Of a stretch of 64,000 bases of DNA, positions 58,087 to 64,000 are shown piece by piece. A program made the translations under genes and the position numbers. This DNA comes from Ophiura sarsii (taxonomy: Eukaryota; Echinodermata; Ophiuroidea; Amphilepidida; Ophiuridae): the NCBI GenBank assembly GCA_035610835.1, contig CM069441.1:86687574-86751573 (forward strand). Reading direction: 5' to 3'. The notes under the pieces are model-generated. The model did not search any database, had not been told where the DNA came from, and was given only the letters and a program-made list of their open reading frames with translations. Positions within the stretch are counted from its first letter, which is position 1. Each line of letters starts with the position of its first letter.

Positions 58087-58215
58087 GCATTTGTGAAGAG
58101 GATATTGCAAGTGTGTGAATCCCAACAGCCCTCGTTCATATGTGGCGCCCTCTTTCTCATCTCGGAATTAATGCGCTTGAAGCCTGGTCTCAAGACAATC
58201 ATGCACGTTGTTGAG
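58087..58215 (+). CDS. CEBPZ: CEBPZ exon 14
   Basis: Acceptor ATTACAG|GCA, donor GAG|GTAAGT. 43 codons, phase 0 at both ends. Encodes AFVKRILQVCESQQPSFICG, ALFLISELMRLKPGLK and TIMHVVE. Its last 54 bases and the donor are the unit of the tandem array that follows. Confidence 0.95.
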
Positions 58216-59113
58216 GTAAGTGGGAATTAATGCGCTTGAAGCCTGGTCTCAAGACAATCATGCACGTTGTTGAGGTAAGTCATCTCTGAATTAATGCGCT
58301 TGAAGCCTGGTCTCAAGACAATCATGCACGTTGTTGAGGTAAGTCATCTCTGAATTAATGCGCTTGAAGCCTGGTCTCAAGACAATCATGCACGTTGTTG
58401 AGGTAAGTCATCTCTGAATTAATGCGCTTGAAGCCTGGTCTCAAGACAATCATGCACGTTGTTGAGGTAAGTCATCTCGGAATTAGTGCGCTTGAAGCCT
58501 GGTCTCAAGACAATCATGCACGTTGTTGAGGTAAGTCATCTCGGAATTAATGCGCTTGAAGCCTGGTCTCAAGACAATCATGCACGTTGTTGAGGTAAGT
58601 CATCTCTGAATTAATGCGCTTGAAGCCTGGTCTCAAGACAATCATGCACGTTGTTGAGGTAAGTCATCTCTGAATTAATGCGCTTGAAGCCTGGTCTCAA
58701 GACAATCATGCACGTTGTTGAGGTAAGTCATCTCTGAATTAATGCGCTTGAAGCCTGGTCTCAAGACAATCATGCACGTTGTTGAGGTAAGTCATCTCGG
58801 AATTAATGCGCTTGAAGCCTGGTCTCAAGACAATCATGCACGTTGTTGAGGTAAGTTATCTCGGAATTAATGCGCTTGAAGCCTGGTCTCAAGACAATCA
58901 TGCACGTTGTTGAGGTAAGTCATCTCGGAATTAATGCGCTTGAAGCCTGGTCTCAAGACAATCATGCACGTTGTTGAGGTAAGTCATCTCGGAATTAATG
59001 CGCTTGAAGCCTGGTCTCAAGACAATCATGCACGTTGTTGAGGTAAGTCATCTCGGAATTAATGCGCTTGAAGCCTGGTCTCAAGACAATCATGCACGTT
59101 GTTGAGGTAAGTG
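58162..59113 (+). repeat. 64-bp minisatellite made from the exon 14 end plus its splice donor, 15 copies
   Basis: Each unit contains about 50-54 bases of exon 14 coding sequence (GAATTAATGCGCTTGAAGCC...GTTGTTGAG) followed by GTAAGT and CATCTC. Donors lie at 58216, 58275, then every 64 bp to 59107. The first spacing is 59 bp because CATCT is missing. Units differ almost only at CTC(T/G)GAATT, in the order T T T G G T T T G G G G G, suggesting amplification of multi-unit blocks. Using any donor after the first adds GTAAGTGGGAATTAA and stops in frame. Confidence 0.97.
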
Positions 59114-59785
59114 AAAGAATACTTGGTTTAAACTCATAAAAAAGGGAGTCCTATTAGAAATATTTGTTACTCTTGATATTTTGCTTTGTTTGCAGAGGTA
59201 ACTATTATGGGAAATATCTGAATGTATAGGTATCACAATTTACAACTTGAACCACAAATTGTGGTATGTGAGGTTTCCCATCAACAATATAGCATAGCAA
59301 AATGAGCATTTGTGTGTGATGTGTGCATACAATGTTGATGCATTACAATTGTGTCCTATTGAATGTACAGTGAGGGATATTATAGGACAACACTCTAGCT
59401 CTTTGTCAAAATGGCATCAATCCTGAGACTTGGTATGGGGTATGAATAATTTTGGACAGGCATAAAAACACAATTCTTGTTCAATTCTATTGTTATGCAA
59501 AAGATGTTGAGCCCAAATTTATTGATTTGTACTTGCAAACTAACTGTCTTTTGTGTAAAGTGAAAGTTCCACCACTCCAGTTGGTATAGATATGAGAAAA
59601 AAGTAAAAACTCATATTTTTCAAAGGGTATGAATAATTGTGAATAAATCTGTATATAGACATGAGCATGTAAGAGTATTATTTTTGGTATAAGATGAGTC
59701 CAGCAATCTCACATTTTAGTTTCTGTCATATTTCCACTATTTTGTAGAGAAATTGAAGTAATGTCTCTCCTTGTTTGATTGTTAG

Positions 59786-59996
59786 GGTGATGATGAGGAG
59801 GAACATTTTGTAGATATCCCTGGGGAGAGTGATGAGGAGGAACATTTTGTAGACATCCCTGCGGAGAGTGATGAAGATGACGACAAAGACAAAAAATCTA
59901 AGATGGTGGATGAAACAAAGGATGAGGATTCATCTGCAAAAGACACACAACAGTCTACCACTTCATCATGGGTACATCATAAACTGGCCAAGGAGG
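59786..59996 (+). CDS. CEBPZ: CEBPZ exon 15 (acidic linker)
   Basis: Acceptor TTGTTAG|GGT, donor GAGG|GTAAGT. Contains a 39-bp internal tandem duplication encoding DEEEHFVDIP(G/A)ES twice, then a Lys/Asp/Ser-rich stretch and SSWVHHKLAKE (vertebrate SWVHFDNLKG). Leaves in phase 1. Confidence 0.95.
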
Positions 59997-60630
59997 GTAA
60001 GTGCTAAGTGTGACATTGAGGATGACTGCTTAACCCTACAGCACCTCCCAGGTGGGCTATCATATGGGGAGGAAGATTTTCCAAGCCAACTTGTTGGCTC
60101 GAGTGGATAGACGTGGAACTGTCACACAGGTTCCTGGCACCAGCAGAGCCAGATTTGCCAGGTTTCCCCAAAATGTGACCCATTTTCCTCCTGTGATAGT
60201 TTTATTTGTTCCCAAAACCACGCCCCTGGGTTATGCTTATTACAGTTTGGGAGAGGGTAATTTTAAGTACAGGTAATGTTACCGCCCCCTTTTATCTTTC
60301 AATTAGAAAATAGGCACAAAAATGAAACATGGTAGAAAAGTGTTGCATAGCAACCACATGATGTAATTTATTCCGGTAGTCTTGATACATGCCTGGGAAG
60401 GAAGTACAGTATTTCCCCTGTGAACAATGTTGGAGCAATCACTGACTACTTTTACTCTTTACAATGTGCAGGAATGTTCTATGTTTAAACAAAATATTTG
60501 CCCTTTTTCCTGTTGAGATTCATTGCTGCCCTCTTCTAATATTGATCATGTCACAATTTCTTTTTAATTGTGTAATTATCAATGGTGTCACAATGTCATT
60601 TTTCATTGTGTAATTATGTGCAATCCACAG

Positions 60631-60713
60631 ATACCAAAGTCACTTATGACCCACTAAGTCGTAACCCGCTGTATTGTGGAGCAGAAGGCAGTGCATTATG
60701 GGAACTACAAAAG
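60631..60713 (+). CDS. CEBPZ: CEBPZ exon 16 (last in window)
   Basis: Acceptor ATCCACAG|AT, donor AAG|GTAAAT. Encodes DTKVTYDPLSRNPLYCGAEG and SALWELQK, matching the vertebrate YDPFSRNPLFCGAE block. Leaves in phase 0. The next expected exon (family HPSVALFA region) was not found before 64000. Confidence 0.96.
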
Positions 60714-61195
60714 GTAAATTCACTCAATTTGTTGTTTATTTGTATGTTTTGCAGATGATTCTAGCAAAACATTTTTAACAGTGCAAATAGTAGATAGATT
60801 GTAGTTGCATTAAGGTTATAAAACAATTGTTTGTGAAAATGGTTTAGTAATATTGATGTGCTTTTTTTTATGAATTTGTTTTCTCAAATCATGTAAAATC
60901 AGCCGTTTTTTGGCTGAAAATCTGTCAAAAAAAGTTTCACACATATTTAAAAAAAATCCCAATTTTTGCAGATTTTGGTGACGTTTTAAAACAAATTTAA
61001 TACAAAAAACACCCCGACCGACCCTACTGGTCCGTCCGTCCGTAAAACAGGGTGGTTTTTTGTTGTTGTTGCCTAATGAACATATAATGCAAAATAGCGT
61101 AGAGATTACAAGAAGGTTTAAAATTAACATGTTAAGGGGCTGAAAGATATGTTAATTCCGCAAAAATTCTTACTAAGTCATGTTAATTATGTATA

Positions 61196-61230
61196 CTAGC
61201 GGGCATCCGCGCTTCGCGCGGACCCGCTAG
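61196..61230. repeat. GC-rich hairpin with TTC loop
   Basis: CTAGCGGG and CCCGCTAG enclose TCCGCGC TTC GCGCGGA, a 35-bp stem-loop with one small bulge, in AT-rich surroundings. 60714-61195 otherwise has no supported feature. Confidence 0.6.
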
Positions 61231-61309
61231 AAGATTTCACGGGGAGGTAAGTAAACAAAGCGTAAGAAAATTTGATACAATATCAAGAACATGTATTCAT
61301 AATCCAGAC

Positions 61310-62440
61310 GGTCCCTAAATAATTCGAATATCGCAGGTGCTTTTGATAATCCAGGTATACATGTGCCTTAAAGTAGGTAGGCCTACCTTTTTCTTTCCAG
61401 ATACTATGTAGGCCTTCCATGTGAACTGAAATGCAGGTACCCGTTGTCCCATTATATCCAGGGACCCCATAGGCCTAAGCCCTACCCCTAATCCAGTTAC
61501 CACAGGTGCCCTTAATGGCACCGGATACCACATAATCCAGGTACTGCAGTGTGCCATTATATCGAGATACCCAGGTGCCCTTACTTTATCATTCAAGTAA
61601 CTTGAATTAATCGCGGGTGCCGAAGATAGCGGGCAGTAATAGTCCATCACAATAGGCAGAGGTGAGTAATATCAAAGCGTTATAAATGTTTATATAAATA
61701 TCAAGAGTATGTCCTTATTCAGGTACCCAGGGCAGGTACCTAAAGTGCCCTTGATATAATGTTAGTGACATGGTACCCTTAAATGCGCCTAGGCCCAATG
61801 GGCTCTTAAATAATACAGATACCCATGTTCCTAATCCAAGTACTCCACAGGTTCTTAATACACCGGTTGCCCATTATAGGCCTAGGCCTTACCCCTCACA
61901 GATGGCCTTTTAATAACCCAGGTAACGCATTTGCCGGCATTATATCCATACCAATGTGCCCGTATTATAACCAGTTTATAATGGAAAGCGCAGGTATAGG
62001 TGCCGAAGCTATAATAGTGGGTGGTTAGTCACATCAAAACGTATAGAGATGAGGGTATTGTAAAACAGCAAGAGTATGTCGTTGATACTCCATGTATCCT
62101 AGGTGCCCTTAATACTGACATTGGTACCACAGTGCCCTTAATAATCCATATATACCATGTGCCCTTAATAAATCCATGTATGCCATGCATGTATAACACA
62201 TGGTGCCCTTGATTATTCAGGTACCATCCCATGTACTTTATTAATCAAGATTGTGTATTAGTGATCCAATAATTTTATATATGGACTATGTGGTTTATCT
62301 TGAATCAAATATTAAGGGCACCCGTGATAACTGTGTATGCGGCTATTAGGGCCTACGTGGATTAATAAGGACACCTGAATGGCTATTCAGGTGTCCTGAA
62401 TGGCTATTCAGGTGTAGGAATACTTAACATATTCAGAGTA
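61310..62440. repeat. Degenerate array of AATCCAGGTACCACAGGTGCCCTTA-like units
   Basis: Variants of AATCCAGGTACC followed by CAGGTGCCCTTAAT recur roughly every 25-45 bp, strongly diverged. The same motif resumes at 63500-63700 after the element at 62711-63274. A small exact duplication (TGAATGGCTATTCAGGTGT) is at 62375-62415. Short ORFs here are by-products. Confidence 0.65.
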
Positions 62441-62710
62441 TCTGGATTGCCTTAATATCCCCTCCCCCAGTTACCCCCTGTCAGCTCATGTCCCTACCCA
62501 TTTTGTACCCCAAATAATACAAAAGTTGTATTTTAATGTCAAAACTGAAAGTAACTTAAAATTAGCTTTAAAATGGACTCACCCGATTCTTTTATTGCCC
62601 CGCCACCCCGTTTTCCTCCTTTAAAATGTTGATGCTGGTGCCGCCACTGCCCATGCACATACTGTATCCCGGTAATAGGCCTACATTCTGAGCGTCATAT
62701 ATAGGTTCTA

Positions 62711-63274
62711 CAGTCATCAAAAAAAGTAACTATACAGGTAATAAATGTACTTTTAACTCTAAAAATATATATCCTACCTAGAAATATTAAATCATAAAGT
62801 TGTTGAGAAATTTATCTTCTTTAATATGAGATATTGCACGCTAGGATCGGTTGAATATTCAAGAAGCGACAATCCAAAATGTAAGGTAAAGTCACAATTT
62901 CAAATTCACATTTTACATTTCAACACGGGGGAGAGAATGACAGGTAGCGTGTGTGTGGCGTATTGATCCATCGGAACAATGCGGCCGACTGTCCAACCTG
63001 CGCATGCATCCCCAATTGCACTACCGGTAATCAATAAAATACCCGTAGATTGGTCCGCGTGTAGAAAATAAAAATGTGAAAATGAAAATCGGACTTCTCC
63101 TTACATTTTTGAGTGCCACTTCCTTAATAATCACCCGATCTTAGCGTGCAATATCTCATATTAAAGAAGACAAATTTTTCAACAACTTTATAATTTAATA
63201 TTTTAAGGTAGGATATATATAGTAAGAGTTAGAAGCCCATTTATTACCTGTATAGTTACTTTTTTGGATGACTG
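62711..63274. mobile_element. Long-TIR element with TA flanks
   Basis: TIRs of about 140-150 bp start CAGTCATCAAAAAAAGTAAC at the left and the inverse at the right. They include matching TTTAATATGAGATATTGCAC blocks. TA at 62709-62710 and 63275-63276 suggests Tc1/mariner-type mobilisation. The unique centre (about 62880-63130) is non-coding. Confidence 0.85.
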
Positions 63275-63779
63275 TATATAGTGATGTTATAGTCGTCGTT
63301 TAGTTTTATGGTCGGCGGAGTACGTCTATCATCAAGATCACTTGCACCATTCTATGCTTGTACTTAAACACTATGTGTGCCATCCGAGTTTTGTTTGGCC
63401 TATTTACTTAAATACATTATTCCTCCAATAGGCATGTAGGGCCTAAACGTATGCAGTCCCTTTGTCATGTTTGTTGTATTCTAAATAAGGCCTCCCGAGA
63501 TACTACCTAATACACCCTTAAAATCCAGTTATCACAGGTGGCACACCTGCGCATATATAGTATATCCAGGTAATTTGAGACTATCTGCGTTTTATAGTGA
63601 ACCCCATAATCCAGATACCACTGGTGCCCTTTTAGGGTATGATGGGGCAATACCGCACGTTCTGTTATCCAGATACCCATGTGGCCTTAGTAAGGCCGCT
63701 TTACTATATCCATATTATCAAGTAAGAGAAGTGCGGGGGAAGGGGCTTAGACCTTAGGGTATGATGTGACAATCCCGTA

Positions 63780-64000
63780 ATTTACGTGCTATATATAAGC
63801 CGCACGGCGAATTATAAGCCGCAGCACCTCAAATTAAGATTCAGACCTCATCGTATACAGTAAGCCGCACCGCTGTATAATAAGTCGCACAAAGAAAATG
63901 AAAGGGGTGTGTGTGGGGGATGGGTGGGGTGGGGGGGGGGGGTGTGTGTGTGGGGGGGTCTACCATGATCCATCCGCCCATAGCTTCATGACCAGCCATG
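63780..64000. repeat. ATAAGCCGCAC repeats and G/GT-rich end
   Basis: ATAAGCCGCAC-type motifs occur four times at 63795-63890. They are followed by a G- and GT-rich stretch at 63903-63960 containing a G run. Confidence 0.6.

Larger units (their letters stand above)
19537..60713 (+). other. CEBPZ: CEBPZ gene (NOC1/MAK21-type), 16 coding exons, 3' end beyond window
   Basis: CEBPZ/NOC1/MAK21 proteins act in the nucleolus with NOC2-type partners in pre-60S ribosome assembly; the vertebrate protein was also described as a CCAAT-box factor. About 757 codons are readable here against roughly 1050 residues in vertebrates; the C-terminal third is missing off the right edge. Every exon-exon join is in phase with GT-AG sites. 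Conserved landmarks: GDPDNKVASKA, QYYAMCFLNQ, LTGVNRAYPYA, SISDR/FYSALYKKLLDP, MFLNLLYQTLKAD, FICGALFLISEL, an acidic stretch with EEEHFVDIP, and YDPLSRNPLYCGAE. These belong to the CBF/Mak21 family. Intron 1 is 26.2 kb; the others are up to about 3 kb. An in-frame TAA (codon 569) and a one-base deletion (near codon 576) interrupt the frame, so this copy may be damaged or may contain base errors. Confidence 0.93.

Noticed and set aside
58162..59113. CRISPR-like array
   Set aside because: Units are contiguous with no unique spacers, and derive from an exon and its donor site in a eukaryotic gene.
60714..64000. Further CEBPZ exons
   Set aside because: No segment encoding the expected next block was found next to GT-AG signals; the region is repeat arrays and a TIR element.

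Overview
This is eukaryotic, almost certainly invertebrate animal DNA. Evidence: GT-AG introns, a conserved nuclear gene broken into many small exons, an intronless rhodopsin-class GPCR, tRNA-headed SINEs, a non-LTR retrotransposon fragment, and very many short terminal-inverted-repeat (TIR) DNA elements in AT-rich sequence with long poly-G/poly-C tracts. The style suggests a marine deuterostome such as an echinoderm, hemichordate or amphioxus. That placement is an inference and was not tested.

Layout. 1-5820 is the edge of a large minisatellite of 10-bp units with higher-order structure. 5821-19530 is intergenic and packed with mobile-element copies. 19537-60713 holds the 5' and middle part of one plus-strand gene, CEBPZ (NOC1/MAK21-type ribosome-biogenesis factor). 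Sixteen coding exons can be followed in phase, from an ATG exon at 19537 to an exon ending at 60713; the 3' exons lie beyond the window. Intron 1 is 26.2 kb (19663-45886). It contains an intronless antisense peptide-type GPCR gene (41373-40192) and most of the nested transposons, including a TIR pair 9.6 kb apart. 60714-64000 is intronic and holds degenerate tandem arrays and one long-TIR element.

Most notable observations. (1) A 64-bp minisatellite in CEBPZ intron 14 multiplies the 3' end of exon 14 together with its splice donor, giving 15 consecutive GAG|GTAAGT sites. (2) The CEBPZ reading frame carries an in-frame TAA at the end of exon 12 and a one-base deletion in exon 13, both in a conserved stretch, so this copy is either damaged or has base errors. 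(3) A GPCR gene is nested antisense inside a huge first intron. (4) At least six kinds of TIR element share TTAA target duplications, and two filled/empty site pairs inside this one window demonstrate transposition directly. (5) Several elements are nested two or three deep, so relative ages can be read off. (6) The 10-bp satellite places an E-box-like CATGTG at close to one DNA helical turn over nearly 6 kb, and it stays open in two forward frames for purely periodic reasons.

All transposon superfamily names are inferred from target-site duplication length and terminal bases, not from database matches.
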